NCBI GenBank assembly: GCA_903857665.1
Contig: CAIOFV010000065.1
Coordinates: forward strand, 1 to 64,000
Source of the DNA: an uncultured Myxococcales bacterium
Lineage (GTDB): Bacteria > Myxococcota_A > UBA9042 > DTJE01
Length of the DNA stretch: 64,000 nt
Reading direction: 5' to 3'
The notes under the pieces are model-generated. The model did no database searches, was not told the origin of the DNA, and saw only the letters and a list, made by a program, of their open reading frames with translations. Shown one piece after another: positions 39,743-48,820 of the stretch. Every line of letters starts with the position of its first letter. Within the stretch, counting starts at the first letter, position 1. The position numbers and the translations under genes were made by a program.

Positions 39743-41251
39743 CTACCACCAGAACGAGAGCCCGAGGCCCCCGCCCAGGCCCGCGTGCTGGGTCGAACGA
39801 ATGTTGACGCCGACCTTCAGATCCAGGGAGAGCCAGTCCAGGCCGTGCCACCCGCCCATCAGCATCACCTGGCCCGCCCAGTCCGCGTGCACCGGGAACG
39901 ACGTGGCGCCGATCGACAGGCCCGCCTGGAAGCCGTGCCCCGCCTGGATGGTCGTGAGGATCGCCAGCTCGGCGCCGATGGGCACCAGGAAACTGCCCTT
40001 CAAGCCGATGCTGAACACGTCCTCCGGCCCGAACTCCAGCAGGCTGGCCGCGCCGCCGATCACCTCGCCCCGCTTGTAGGAGGGCTGCGTCCCGATCCGG
40101 TCGCCGGCGAAGGTCGCGACCCCGCCCAGCATCACGCGCGGGGTCCAGCGGACGTACCTGCCGAAATGGAACACCGGCTCGACCCACGCGTACCCGACCC
40201 CCCGGTGGGGGCGCTGGAAGTACGCGTCGGACTCGACCAGCCGGGTTTCGCCGCCGACGCCTTCGACGGCGCCGAAGCCGGCCCGGATGGCGTGGAAGGC
40301 GCCGCGCAAGACCCGGTACTCGAACCCCAGTTCCGTCCGCCAGTAGGTGTCGGTGTTGGGGCGCTGGAGGTAGGACTCCTGCCACTCGAACGTGCCGATG
40401 ATCCCGGCCCGCCGCCCGCCGGAGGCCGCGGCCCTGGACTCGACGGGCACCTTCCACGGCTGGCGGGGCCCGGCGAACACGGTGACCTTCCTGCCGTCCG
40501 GATCGGTGCCCCGGACGTAGTACGACAGGCTTCCGTCCCGGACCTCGGCCCCCGGGATCGTGGCGGTCCAGCCCGCGTCGCCGGTCCGCTCCATCGCGAT
40601 CTCGGTGAAGTCCCGGGCGCGGCCCGTCCGGTAGAACAGCGTGGCGCCCGCCAGCGGCGGGACCGAAACGACCACCAGGCTCACTTGCAGCGGCGCGCCT
40701 TCGGTGATCCGCGACACGGGGTCGTGGGCGACACGGGGAACCGGAGGCACGGCGGAAGGCGCCGGCGCGACCGCGGCCGTCGCGGCCGATGAGGGGGGCG
40801 GGGGCAGCGCGGGCGGCGGAGGCGGCAGCGCGGTCGGGCGCGCGATGGGGGCCGGCCTGGGCGCCGGGGCCTCGGCAGGCTCCGCCCAGCCGGTCGGTTC
40901 GGCCACCACGATGTCGCCGGGGCGGACCGCGCCCTTCGGCAGGTGCCGCAGGCCGACCCAGCACTGCTCGTCGGCAACGCGTACGACCCGGGTCTCCCCG
41001 ATCGCCACGCGCTTTCCCTTGACCACCTGGAACAGCGTCACCCGGTCGGCCCGCTCGATTCCGTCCATCGAGCCGATGTCCACGACGGCCAGATCGCCAT
41101 CAATCCGGTCGATGGTCCCCTCCAGGGACGCCGCGTGCTGCGGGTGGGGGGGGGCCTGCTCGCCGCGGCCGATCGCGGGAACCGCGAAGACCGCAAGGAT
41201 CAGCGCGACCTCGACGGTGCGGGCCTTGACAATGCTGGGCCATGTCGTCAT
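39743..41251 (-). CDS. outer-membrane beta-barrel protein with Pro-rich linker and Ig-like domain
   Basis: 502 residues. Signal or anchor helix (about 9-28), a small beta domain (LEGTIDRIDGDLAVVDIG to PGDIVVAEP, about 42-115), a Pro/Ala-rich linker (about 125-185), an Ig-like domain (about 190-275, SYYVRGTDPDGRKVTVF) and a C-terminal barrel ending LGLSFWW. The final aromatic residues fit Bam recognition. GAGGTGA lies 5 nt before the ATG. Resembles its downstream neighbour from the Ig-like domain onward. Perhaps a porin or anchor; no specific family recognised. Confidence 0.7.
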   Translation of the reverse strand: MTTWPSIVKARTVEVALILAVFAVPAIGRGEQAPPHPQHAASLEGTIDRIDGDLAVVDIGSMDGIERADRVTLFQVVKGKRVAIGETRVVRVADEQCWVGLRHLPKGAVRPGDIVVAEPTGWAEPAEAPAPRPAPIARPTALPPPPPALPPPPSSAATAAVAPAPSAVPPVPRVAHDPVSRITEGAPLQVSLVVVSVPPLAGATLFYRTGRARDFTEIAMERTGDAGWTATIPGAEVRDGSLSYYVRGTDPDGRKVTVFAGPRQPWKVPVESRAAASGGRRAGIIGTFEWQESYLQRPNTDTYWRTELGFEYRVLRGAFHAIRAGFGAVEGVGGETRLVESDAYFQRPHRGVGYAWVEPVFHFGRYVRWTPRVMLGGVATFAGDRIGTQPSYKRGEVIGGAASLLEFGPEDVFSIGLKGSFLVPIGAELAILTTIQAGHGFQAGLSIGATSFPVHADWAGQVMLMGGWHGLDWLSLDLKVGVNIRSTQHAGLGGGLGLSFWW

Positions 41252-41542
41252 ATGTCACCTCTGGAAACGGCCGGTTCGGCACCGCCGTGGCAACCCTCTT
41301 CCATCCCGGGCACGAAGGCTGCGGCGCGGATCCGATCGCGCCGGAAACCCCGTTGCCTCGGGCTCGCTCGAGGAGTGCAACGAGCGTGCCGTGTTCTTGC
41401 CGATGATGATGCAGGTTTCGGAAGGCCGCATCAAGCCACCTTCCGCCCTTCCAGGGGGGAATCGCCCACCTCGCCGGTGGACGGCTGTTCCTCCATGGAG
41501 TGGATGAAACACCCGCCGGCGCGCGGCTCGGAGGACGAACCC
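41252..41542. other. 291-bp divergent region before nifU
   Basis: Between the barrel gene (minus) and the NifU gene (plus). A perfect TTGACA at 41226-41231, inside the barrel gene, is followed after 19 nt by TATGTC (41251-41256) and could start a NifU transcript with a leader near 280 nt. I see no riboswitch signature, tRNA or ribosome-supported short ORF in it. Confidence 0.4.
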
Positions 41543-42511
41543 ATGCCCTGGGACTATTCCAACAAGGTCATGCAACTGTTCCGGGACGCGATCGCCGGCA
41601 AGGCCGGCACGCATTTCGGCAAGGTCGAAACGCCGGACGGCCAGGGCCACCACGGCTCGATGCAGTGCGGCGACGCGATGGAGTTCACGTTCCGCGTCGA
41701 TCGGACCGGCGACGACCCGAAGCTGGACCGGATCGTCGAGGCGCGCTACCAGACCTTCGGCTGCACGTCGGCCATCGCCTCGTCCGAGGCCCTCTGCCGG
41801 ATGCTCGAGGAGCGGAAGATCACGCCCATCGAAGCCATCGCCATCAAGAACGCGGACATCGTCGATTACCTGGAAGGGCTGCCGCCCCAGAAGCTGCACT
41901 GCAGCGTGATGGGTGCCGAAGCGTTGCAGGCGGCGGTGGTAGACTGGGCCCGCAAGCGCGACGTGCCGCTGTCGGACCTGGGCATCGACCCCTCCCAGTT
42001 GGTTGAGGACGAGGGCCGCGTGGTCTGCCATTGCTTCACGCTGACCGAGCCCTACATCCGGCGCAAGGTCAAGGAACTGAACCTGAGGTCGATCGAGGAG
42101 ATCAGCGCGGCCATCAAGGCGGGCGGTGCGTGCACGTCCTGCCACCACGAGCCCGGCGGCCTGCAGGACATCCTCAACGACGTGTGGGGCGTCCAGCCGG
42201 CGCCGGTGGCGTCCCCCAACGTCCCGCTGCCCGAGCCGTCCCCCTCGTCCCCCGCGGGCCGCAACGCCCGGACCCCGTACCAGTTGGCCAAGGAGGTCGA
42301 GCGCGTGGTCGACAAGGTCATCCGGCCGCGCCTGGCCCTCGAAGGGGGCGACATCGAGATCGTCGAGATCCGGGACAAGAAGGTGTTCTGCCGACTGCTG
42401 GGCGTGTGCGCGGCGTGCGTCGGCGCACAGCAGACCCTCAACTTCGTGGTCGAGGACTCCCTGCGGCAGAACGTGGACCCCGAGATCGAAGTGATCCCGG
42501 TGACGGTGTAG
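41543..42511 (+). CDS. nifU: three-domain NifU Fe-S cluster scaffold
   Basis: 322 residues with all three NifU modules. The IscU-like domain has scaffold cysteines Cys42, Cys74 and Cys120. The central [2Fe-2S] BFD-type ferredoxin domain has VVCHCFT and GACTSCHHEPGG. After a Pro/Ser linker the C-terminal Nfu domain has CRLLGVCAACVGAQQTL. It builds Fe-S clusters in the cytoplasm with sulfur from the desulfurase encoded next. GGAGG lies 8 nt before the ATG at 41543. No nitrogenase genes adjoin it, so it is probably the general or an oxygen-sensitive Fe-S assembly system, as in Epsilonproteobacteria. Confidence 0.93.
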   Translation: MPWDYSNKVMQLFRDAIAGKAGTHFGKVETPDGQGHHGSMQCGDAMEFTFRVDRTGDDPKLDRIVEARYQTFGCTSAIASSEALCRMLEERKITPIEAIAIKNADIVDYLEGLPPQKLHCSVMGAEALQAAVVDWARKRDVPLSDLGIDPSQLVEDEGRVVCHCFTLTEPYIRRKVKELNLRSIEEISAAIKAGGACTSCHHEPGGLQDILNDVWGVQPAPVASPNVPLPEPSPSSPAGRNARTPYQLAKEVERVVDKVIRPRLALEGGDIEIVEIRDKKVFCRLLGVCAACVGAQQTLNFVVEDSLRQNVDPEIEVIPVTV

Positions 42512-42513
42512 CG

Positions 42514-43743
42514 ATGAGCAAGCAACCCATCTACCTGGACAACAACGCCACCACCTGCGTGGCGCCCGAGGTGCTGGACGTCATGCTGCCCTTCCTGAAG
42601 GAGCAGTACTACAACCCGTCATCGACCTATCCCGAGGCCTCGTTCGCCCACGACGCGATCGAGCGGGCCCGGGAGCAGGTGGCCCGCATCGTCGGCGCGG
42701 GCACGCGGTCGGAAATCCTGTTCACCGGGTGCGCGACCGAAGGCAACAACGCCGCGCTGTGGGGCGCGCTGCGGGCGAACCCGGACCGAAAGCACGTGGT
42801 GACCACCGCGGTCGAGCACCCGGCTGTGCTGGAGGTGGCGAAGGACCTGCAGCGCTTCGGGTATCGCGTCACCGTGCTGCCCGTCGATACGGCCGGGCGC
42901 CTCAATGCCGGGGACCTGTTGAAGGCGCTGGCCCCCGACACGGCCATCGTTTCGATCATGCACGCCAACAACGAAACGGGTGTGATGTTCCCCGTGGGCG
43001 AACTGGCGCGGCTGGTCAAGCGGGTGGACCCCAAGATCGTGTTCCACACCGACGCGACGCAGACGGTCGGCAAGGTCCCCATGTCCTTGTCGAAGGACCT
43101 GGCCGCGGTGGATCTCCTGACGATGTCCGGGCACAAGGTGCACGCGGCGAAGGGCGTCGGGGCGATGTTCGTGCGCCGCGGCGCGCGCTGGCGTCCCTTC
43201 CTGATCGGCGGCCACCAGGAGCGCGGCCGGCGCGCGGGCACCGAGAACGTCGCGGGCATCGTGGGCCTGGGCCGTGCGTGCACGCTGGCGCTGGAGTCGT
43301 ACCGCGAGGAGGAGCGCCTGCGCCAGCTGCAGCAGTGGCTGGAGCAGTCGATCAAGGCGAAGATCCCGAACGTCTTCGTCAACGGCGAAGGGGCCGAGCG
43401 CCTGCCCAACACCAGCAACTTCGCGTTCGAGTACGTCGAGGGCGAGGGCATCCTGATGGCGCTGGTGGACGCCGGGATCCTGGCCTCGTCCGGGTCGGCC
43501 TGCACGTCGGGGTCCCTGGACCCGTCGCACGTGCTGAAGGCGATGAACGTGCCGTTCAGCGCGGCGCACGGCAGCCTGCGCATCAGCATGAGCCGCTACA
43601 CGACCGGCGCGGAAGTCGATCGCCTGATCGAGGTGCTGCCCGGCGTCATCGACAGCCTGCGGCGCATCTCGCCGTACTGGGACCAGGAAAAGAACGCGCC
43701 CCGCGAAGGCGTGGACATCTTCGTGCAGGAAAAATACCGGTAG
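42514..43743 (+). CDS. nifS: NifS/IscS-type cysteine desulfurase
   Basis: 409 residues. Class V PLP enzyme: YLDNNATT at the N-terminus, ATEGNNAALWG, THTTAVEHPAV-type His region (VVTTAVEHPAVLE), HTDATQTVGK, Schiff-base Lys208 in SGHKVHAAKG, and the mobile-loop persulfide Cys330 in SSGSACTSG. It removes sulfur from cysteine and passes it to NifU, whose stop codon lies 2 bp before this ATG. The stop codon lies inside a TACCGGTAG element repeated 28 bp downstream. Confidence 0.94.
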   Translation: MSKQPIYLDNNATTCVAPEVLDVMLPFLKEQYYNPSSTYPEASFAHDAIERAREQVARIVGAGTRSEILFTGCATEGNNAALWGALRANPDRKHVVTTAVEHPAVLEVAKDLQRFGYRVTVLPVDTAGRLNAGDLLKALAPDTAIVSIMHANNETGVMFPVGELARLVKRVDPKIVFHTDATQTVGKVPMSLSKDLAAVDLLTMSGHKVHAAKGVGAMFVRRGARWRPFLIGGHQERGRRAGTENVAGIVGLGRACTLALESYREEERLRQLQQWLEQSIKAKIPNVFVNGEGAERLPNTSNFAFEYVEGEGILMALVDAGILASSGSACTSGSLDPSHVLKAMNVPFSAAHGSLRISMSRYTTGAEVDRLIEVLPGVIDSLRRISPYWDQEKNAPREGVDIFVQEKYR

Positions 43744-43770
43744 TTTGCGTCCGGTCGCTTGCTACCGGTA
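43735..43770. terminator. TACCGGTA hairpin between convergent genes
   Basis: TACCGGTA at 43735-43742 (overlapping the nifS stop) and again at 43763-43770; the self-complementary 8-mers can pair across a 20-nt loop. In the 61-bp gap before the convergent CoA-transferase gene. No T-tract. Confidence 0.3.
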
Positions 43771-43804
43771 GGCAGGGCGGAAGGCGAGCCGGCCTCGCTG
43801 CCGA

Positions 43805-46258
43805 TCAGATGTTCCCGGACCGCCAGGCGAACCACCCCCAGCGCGCCACGTCGAACAGCCAGGGCAGCAGCGCCTTGTTCGGAGGATACGGCAGCACCCC
43901 GCTGCCCACCGGGACGTCCACGCCGATCCGGGCCAGCGCCTCGCGGGTGTCCGCGCCGCGTTCCTTCGGAGGCGACACCTCGACCAGCGGCGTCCCCGAC
44001 AGCCGGAGGGGATTGCGGACGAAGGTCAGTTCCCCGGGGCAGCCCGGGTACGGACGACGAGAAACGGCCGGAGGCAGGTCCGGATCCAGGCGCGGGAGTT
44101 CGACCAGCAGCCGCGATGCACGAGCCACCGGAACGACGGCGACGCTGTCGGCCAGGCCCGCCCGGGCCACCGACTGCTGCAACGCCCGGGTGGCTCGCCA
44201 CCGCATCCGGCGACCGATGGCGGCCACCGGGTCCCCCGGAGGAACGGGCCCGTCGGCGTCCACGAAACCCGCGCCACGCAGCCACGCCCAGAGGTCCGCC
44301 TGCGGGCCCGCCACGCACACGAAGCCGTCCCGGGCCCGCACGATGCCGGCGACCACCTCGCGCCCCGCATCGTGGGACACGCCGGTCCCGCGATCCCGCG
44401 AGGCGGCCAGGCACCGGTCCCGCTGGCCGGCCGCGATGCGACGCACCTGCAGCAGCAGCGCCACCCAGGTGAGGTGGGTCGTCGCGAACACGCCTTCCCC
44501 GGTACGCCGGCGATGGTACAGGCCCAGCAGCGTCGCCAGGCCGCCGGCGAGCCCCGACCCGATGTCGATGACCGGCGTGGGCAGCAGCTTCGGCTTCCCG
44601 TCGCGCCCGTAGGACACCTGGATCCCCGACACCGCCTGCACCACCTGCTCGAAGCCGGGCCGGTCCTTCCAGACCCCGACGTCGCCGTAGGCGTTCAGGT
44701 GCGTGTACACGATGTCCGGGAAGTGGACGCGCACCGCAGCCGGGTCCACCCCGACCGCCCGGGCGACGTCCATGTTGCGATAGTTCTGGATCATCGCGTC
44801 GGGCCGCAGGTCCGTGAGCACCGCCCACAGGCGCTGCTTGCCTGCGTCATCCGTGGAGTCGATCGTCACCGAGCGCTTGCCCGTGTTGAACATCAGGTGG
44901 AACGACAGCGACCAGTCCAGCCCGGTCGGGCTGCTGATCGACACGACGTCCGCGCCCAGTTCCGCCAGCAGGCGCGCGGCGCAGGGGCCGGCGATGATCC
45001 GGGACAGGTCGGCCACCCGGATGCCTTCGAGGGGATGGCGGACCGTCGCGCCGGGCGCGGGGAGCGCCGCCGTCGCGTCGGAGGGCCCGGATTCCCACAG
45101 GGCCAGCAGCGTCGCCACGGTATCGGTGCCCACCCGGCGGGGCGCGAGGGGCACATCGTGTCCCGGCGACGTGACGCCCGGGCCGGGCACGGTCACCGGC
45201 CCGAAGACCGGGTCGTCCACCACGCCCGCATCCGACATGCCCGCGTCGATCGAGTCCCGCAGCCACTCCGCGACGGTCCGCACCTTGATGCAGCAAAGCT
45301 CGCGCCCCAGCAACGCCTCCCACTCGTCCGCGGTGCGCTGCAGGAACACCGCCTGGTAGATTTCCCGCAGGCGCCCCGCCTCGGCCAGGCTCTTGACCTG
45401 GCTGGGGTCCGCGGCGGTTTCCGCCGACAGGGCCTCGCGCAGCATCCGGACCTCGGACGTGAACCCGACGCCTTCCAGGACGTCCATCACGCGGGCGTTG
45501 TGCGTCGGCAGCGTCACGTGCAGGTAGACGTAGCGTCCGTCCCGGCACTCCCACGATCGCATGAAGGGCGTGCCGATCATCTTCAGGGGCAGGAACCCCC
45601 GGGGCATCCCCGTCTTGATCAGCACCTGCAGGACCTGGGCGAACAGGGTCGAATGGAACAGGGTCGCCCCGACGTGCTGGCCACGGCCGGTTCCCAGGCG
45701 GGCGATGAGCGCTGCGACGATGCCGCTGGCCGCGAACATGCCCGCCATCACCGAGGCCACCGGGAGGTCGTGGTACACCGGTGCGCCCAGGGGCTTTTCG
45801 AACAGGCAGCCGGCGGCCGCGGCCACGGCGTCATGCCCGGGCAGGTGCGCCCGCAGATCCCCCGCCGCGAAGGCCGGGATGCTGCAACTGACCAGCCCCG
45901 GGCACGCCGCGGCCCGCAGCGCGTCCGGGTCGATGCCCAGGCCTGCCAGCCTGCCGTGGGGCAGGTCGTCGATCACCACGTCGCAGCGCTGAACCAGGCG
46001 CAGCAGGGTCGCCTTCCCCGCGGGCGTGGACAGGTCCAGCGGGACCTCGGTCCGGCCGCGGCCCGCGACCGCCTCCAGCACGGGGTCGGCGGGGGGCGAC
46101 GACAGGTCCACGACGCGGACGCCTTCGGCCCCGGCGTCGGCCAGCAACATGCCCGTGACCGGCGCGGCCAGGCCGGCGCCGATCTCCACGAACCGGATGC
46201 CCGCCAGCAGCCCCTGCGCCGGGCGCGTCGGGTCGATCGGGGTCGTCGTGTCCGTCAT
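43805..46258 (-). CDS. duplicated family III CoA-transferase (CaiB/BaiF), N-half apparently inactive
   Basis: 817 residues, twice the family length, made of two CaiB/BaiF domains (about 15-385 and 408-817). The second half has VIDIGSG with Asp565 at the position of the catalytic Asp (Asp169 in formyl-CoA transferase, Asp156 in AMACR). In the first half the matching segment reads PVASVMAG, with Ser169 in place of Asp. So the C-terminal half probably carries the activity and the N-terminal half is structural, forming the interlocked pseudo-dimer within one chain. It would act on an acyl-CoA in the cytoplasm (transferase or racemase). GGAGGG lies 4 nt before the ATG. Confidence 0.85.
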   Translation of the reverse strand: MTDTTTPIDPTRPAQGLLAGIRFVEIGAGLAAPVTGMLLADAGAEGVRVVDLSSPPADPVLEAVAGRGRTEVPLDLSTPAGKATLLRLVQRCDVVIDDLPHGRLAGLGIDPDALRAAACPGLVSCSIPAFAAGDLRAHLPGHDAVAAAAGCLFEKPLGAPVYHDLPVASVMAGMFAASGIVAALIARLGTGRGQHVGATLFHSTLFAQVLQVLIKTGMPRGFLPLKMIGTPFMRSWECRDGRYVYLHVTLPTHNARVMDVLEGVGFTSEVRMLREALSAETAADPSQVKSLAEAGRLREIYQAVFLQRTADEWEALLGRELCCIKVRTVAEWLRDSIDAGMSDAGVVDDPVFGPVTVPGPGVTSPGHDVPLAPRRVGTDTVATLLALWESGPSDATAALPAPGATVRHPLEGIRVADLSRIIAGPCAARLLAELGADVVSISSPTGLDWSLSFHLMFNTGKRSVTIDSTDDAGKQRLWAVLTDLRPDAMIQNYRNMDVARAVGVDPAAVRVHFPDIVYTHLNAYGDVGVWKDRPGFEQVVQAVSGIQVSYGRDGKPKLLPTPVIDIGSGLAGGLATLLGLYHRRRTGEGVFATTHLTWVALLLQVRRIAAGQRDRCLAASRDRGTGVSHDAGREVVAGIVRARDGFVCVAGPQADLWAWLRGAGFVDADGPVPPGDPVAAIGRRMRWRATRALQQSVARAGLADSVAVVPVARASRLLVELPRLDPDLPPAVSRRPYPGCPGELTFVRNPLRLSGTPLVEVSPPKERGADTREALARIGVDVPVGSGVLPYPPNKALLPWLFDVARWGWFAWRSGNI

Positions 46259-46276
46259 GGTTCCCTCCGTCGCGCG

Positions 46277-46282
46277 ACTATA
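46277..46282 (-). promoter_or_regulatory. -10-like hexamer of the CoA-transferase gene
   Basis: TATAGT on the minus strand, 18 nt before the start codon, implying a leader of only about 12 nt. Confidence 0.3.
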
Positions 46283-46365
46283 GCGAGGGAGCGGCGGACG
46301 GGGAAGTGCGAACGATGCGGTCGGATCGGCGCCCCGCCCCGATGGAACCCGCCCCCCGATTGCCG

Positions 46366-46371
46366 TATGAT
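46366..46371 (+). promoter_or_regulatory. -10-like hexamer of Cys-rich protein gene 46399
   Basis: TATGAT, 27 nt before the start codon; TGGAAC 17 nt upstream (46343-46348) is a possible -35. Confidence 0.3.
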
Positions 46372-46398
46372 GGTTGCGCCCTGCAGGTGGAGAATCCG

Positions 46399-47985
46399 AT
46401 GAACAGCCTCAAGCGCGCCGGGCGGTTCCTGCTCCGCGTGGCGATCACGCTGCTGGCCCTCGCGGCCACCGGCGCCACCGGGGGCACGTGCGGCGGCAGC
46501 GGCGTCAGCCCCACCCTGAATGTGTGCACGACGGCCTCGGACTGCCCCCGCCTTCCGATGCCCGGCCCGGGCCAGTGGGCATGCGTCGATGGCGGTTGCC
46601 AGTGGCAGGAATGCGCGGTGGCGGCCGACTGCGCGGTCAGGTCCCACGAGGACTGCACCGGGTCATGGTCCTGCGCCAACCTGACGTGCGCCTGGACGTG
46701 CGACTCGAACCCGCCCCCGGCCTGCTTGACCGCGGCTGATTGTGCGGGCGCGACGCACGCGGATTGCGCCGGGGCCTGGTCCTGCACGCAGAACGCCTGC
46801 GCCTGGGCCTGCATCGAGCCGCCGAATTGCGTGGCTTCGGGGTGCTCGGGCGAGATCTGCGCCACCCAGTCGATGGACAGCGATTGCGTCTGGAAGGACT
46901 GGTTCGCCTGCCTCAAGTACACGTCGTGCGGCCTGATGGCGGACGGCACCTGCGGCTTCGCCGACAACGACGCCTACCGGGCCTGCCTGGCGGGCGTGTC
47001 CCCCTGCTCCGACAACGTCGATTGCCCCTCCGGGTTCGAATGCCTGGATGGGACGTGCTCCACGATCGCCTGCGTGCCGTCCCCGGAGATCTGCGACGGC
47101 AAGGACAACAACTGCGACGGCGTGATCGACGAGGGCTGCAGCGCAGCGACGTGCACCGCCGACGCGGACTGCCCGACCCTGCAGTACTGCGATCTCACCG
47201 CAGCCACCAGCGCTCCCGGCTGCTGCGTGCGACTGGCCGACGGCTCGGGCTGCCCGGCCGACTACCCGGAATGCCAGGGCGTGTGCCGCACGCGCGACGT
47301 CGCATGCGTGACGGACACCGACTGCGGCACCGAGGCGTCGTGCGTGAACGGCACGTGCGTCGCGGGCCCGACCTGCCGCGCGGTCCAGCCGGGCTCGCAT
47401 GGCTCGTGCAAGATGGTGATCGGCGTCCTCTTCGACGGCAAGCAGTGCGTGCTGGAGGGCGGCTGTACCTGCGAGCCGGACTGCGACGCGCTCTTCCCGT
47501 CGATGGACGCCTGCAACACCGCGTGCGGCATCGTCACGGGCTGCACCACCGACTCCGAGTGCCAGGCGGGCGAGGCCTGCATCGCCGGCGCCTGCCAGGC
47601 GGTCGCATCGACGTGCACCCAGGACACCGACTGCGCGGTAGGCCGGCACTGCGACGGCTACGTCTGCGGCAACGGCTGGTGCAGCGGAACGTGCACGGTG
47701 AACCCCGATGGCGTCTGTGCCAAGGATGCGGACTGCCCGACGGGCGAGTCCTGCGTCAAGGTCGCCTGCATGGGATGCATCGGCTGCCCCTGCTACGGCA
47801 CGTGCCAGGGCGCCGCGGCCTGCACCCCGGTGAAGCCCGGTTCCCATGGTGCCTGCGACATGATCCTGGGCTTCGTCTTCGACGGCAACCAGTGCGCGTA
47901 CGAAAGCGGGTGTTCGTGCCAGCCCGACTGCGCGGCGTTCTTCCAGGACCTGGCGTCCTGTCAGTCCGCATGCACCAGCGGCTGA
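46399..47985 (+). CDS. secreted Cys-rich protein with eight-cysteine-cluster, MopE and Kunitz-like modules
   Basis: 528 residues. N-terminal signal (about 1-25); a Cys at 31 follows GGT, so lipidation is uncertain. Modules in order: DCxxxxHxDCxGxWSC repeats (about 40-135); an eight-cysteine-cluster domain (VASGCSGEICATQSMDSDC to CGFADNDAYRACLAG); one MopE repeat (EICDGKDNNCDGVIDEGC); and two copies of a 55-residue module (CxxVxPGSHGxCxM, FDGxQC, GCxCxPDC, FxxxxxCxxAC) that resembles Kunitz/BPTI spacing with an extra disulfide. The C-terminus is the second copy. Ribosome site GGTGGAGA. The 3' end overlaps the convergent lipase gene by 25 bp. Surface or extracellular; role unknown. Confidence 0.75.
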   Translation: MNSLKRAGRFLLRVAITLLALAATGATGGTCGGSGVSPTLNVCTTASDCPRLPMPGPGQWACVDGGCQWQECAVAADCAVRSHEDCTGSWSCANLTCAWTCDSNPPPACLTAADCAGATHADCAGAWSCTQNACAWACIEPPNCVASGCSGEICATQSMDSDCVWKDWFACLKYTSCGLMADGTCGFADNDAYRACLAGVSPCSDNVDCPSGFECLDGTCSTIACVPSPEICDGKDNNCDGVIDEGCSAATCTADADCPTLQYCDLTAATSAPGCCVRLADGSGCPADYPECQGVCRTRDVACVTDTDCGTEASCVNGTCVAGPTCRAVQPGSHGSCKMVIGVLFDGKQCVLEGGCTCEPDCDALFPSMDACNTACGIVTGCTTDSECQAGEACIAGACQAVASTCTQDTDCAVGRHCDGYVCGNGWCSGTCTVNPDGVCAKDADCPTGESCVKVACMGCIGCPCYGTCQGAAACTPVKPGSHGACDMILGFVFDGNQCAYESGCSCQPDCAAFFQDLASCQSACTSG

Positions 47986-48800
47986 TCCGCCGCCCGGGCT
48001 CCCGCGCCGTCTGCCAGTCGGATGCCGCCCTCGATCGCCCGCGCCAGCACGTCCTTCGAAAAGAACAGCGCGTCGTGGCACCAGCCGGAGGTCACCAGCA
48101 CGCTGTCCGTGGGCAGCGCCGCGGAGTCGCGGGGGGCCACCAGGCTGTCGTGGATCGTGCAGACGTTGAGGAGGGGGCGCATCGCGGGGGCCTGCCGCAA
48201 CTCGGCCAGGAAGGCGCTGCCCGGCTCCATCTGGCGGGCGCACATGCCCGGCCCCAGGCGCGCCAGGTGCGAGCCGGCGTGCGGGGTCGCCACCGCGACG
48301 ACCGCGTCGGCCGGACATCCCAGCACGTTCACCGCGTAGCGTGCGACCAGCCCGCCCATGCTGTGGCCGAACAGGATCACGCGCCGGGAAGGATGCCGCC
48401 GGCGCAGGTCCGAAACGCGCCGCCCCAGCCGGCCCGCCTGGCTCCGCAGGTCCCCGACCAGGGGCACGTTCCGGTAGGTCGAAAACGAGTGGCCGCCGGC
48501 GCGCAGGGCCCGCTGCACGCCCGAACAGATGAAATCGGTTTCGAGGTAGCCCGGCAACAGCACGAAGTGGTAGCCCGACGTGCCCTGGTGCGCCGTCCAG
48601 CGGGACCGGGCCAGGTCCACCGGCATCCGGAAGAACACCGCGTACTGCAGCAGGGACTCGCGCAGAAGCCCCAGCAGCCCCCGGATCCGTTCCGCCCGGT
48701 AGCGCCGGGGGCTGAGGCAGTGGGTCACGGACAGGGTGATGACGCAGTACAGGGGCGGGACGGCCACCAGCAGGATCGCGAGGCCGAGCAACGGGGCCAT
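47961..48800 (-). CDS. membrane-anchored alpha/beta-hydrolase, lipase-like
   Basis: 279 residues. One N-terminal transmembrane helix (about 3-25), then an alpha/beta-hydrolase: [30 protein letters not shown] with nucleophile Ser147, [17 protein letters not shown] as in triacylglycerol lipases, Asp in TIHDSLVAP and a late His in [11 protein letters not shown]. Probably an esterase or lipase facing the periplasm or the membrane. GAGGAAC lies just before the ATG. It follows the M28 peptidase gene by 20 bp, so the two are likely co-transcribed. Its last 25 bp are shared with the convergent Cys-rich gene. Confidence 0.82.
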   Translation of the reverse strand: MAPLLGLAILLVAVPPLYCVITLSVTHCLSPRRYRAERIRGLLGLLRESLLQYAVFFRMPVDLARSRWTAHQGTSGYHFVLLPGYLETDFICSGVQRALRAGGHSFSTYRNVPLVGDLRSQAGRLGRRVSDLRRRHPSRRVILFGHSMGGLVARYAVNVLGCPADAVVAVATPHAGSHLARLGPGMCARQMEPGSAFLAELRQAPAMRPLLNVCTIHDSLVAPRDSAALPTDSVLVTSGWCHDALFFSKDVLARAIEGGIRLADGAGARAADQPLVHAD

Positions 48801-48820
48801 GTTCCTCTTGTCGGGCCGGT

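Noticed and set aside
41543-43743. Evidence for nitrogen fixation from NifU and NifS
   Set aside because: Three-domain NifU with NifS also serves general Fe-S assembly in organisms without nitrogenase, and no nif structural genes are visible.
43735-43771. TACCGGTAG direct repeat as an attachment site or regulator-binding site
   Set aside because: The 8-mer is its own complement and the pair is better explained as a hairpin at the end of nifS; no integrase or mobile gene is near.
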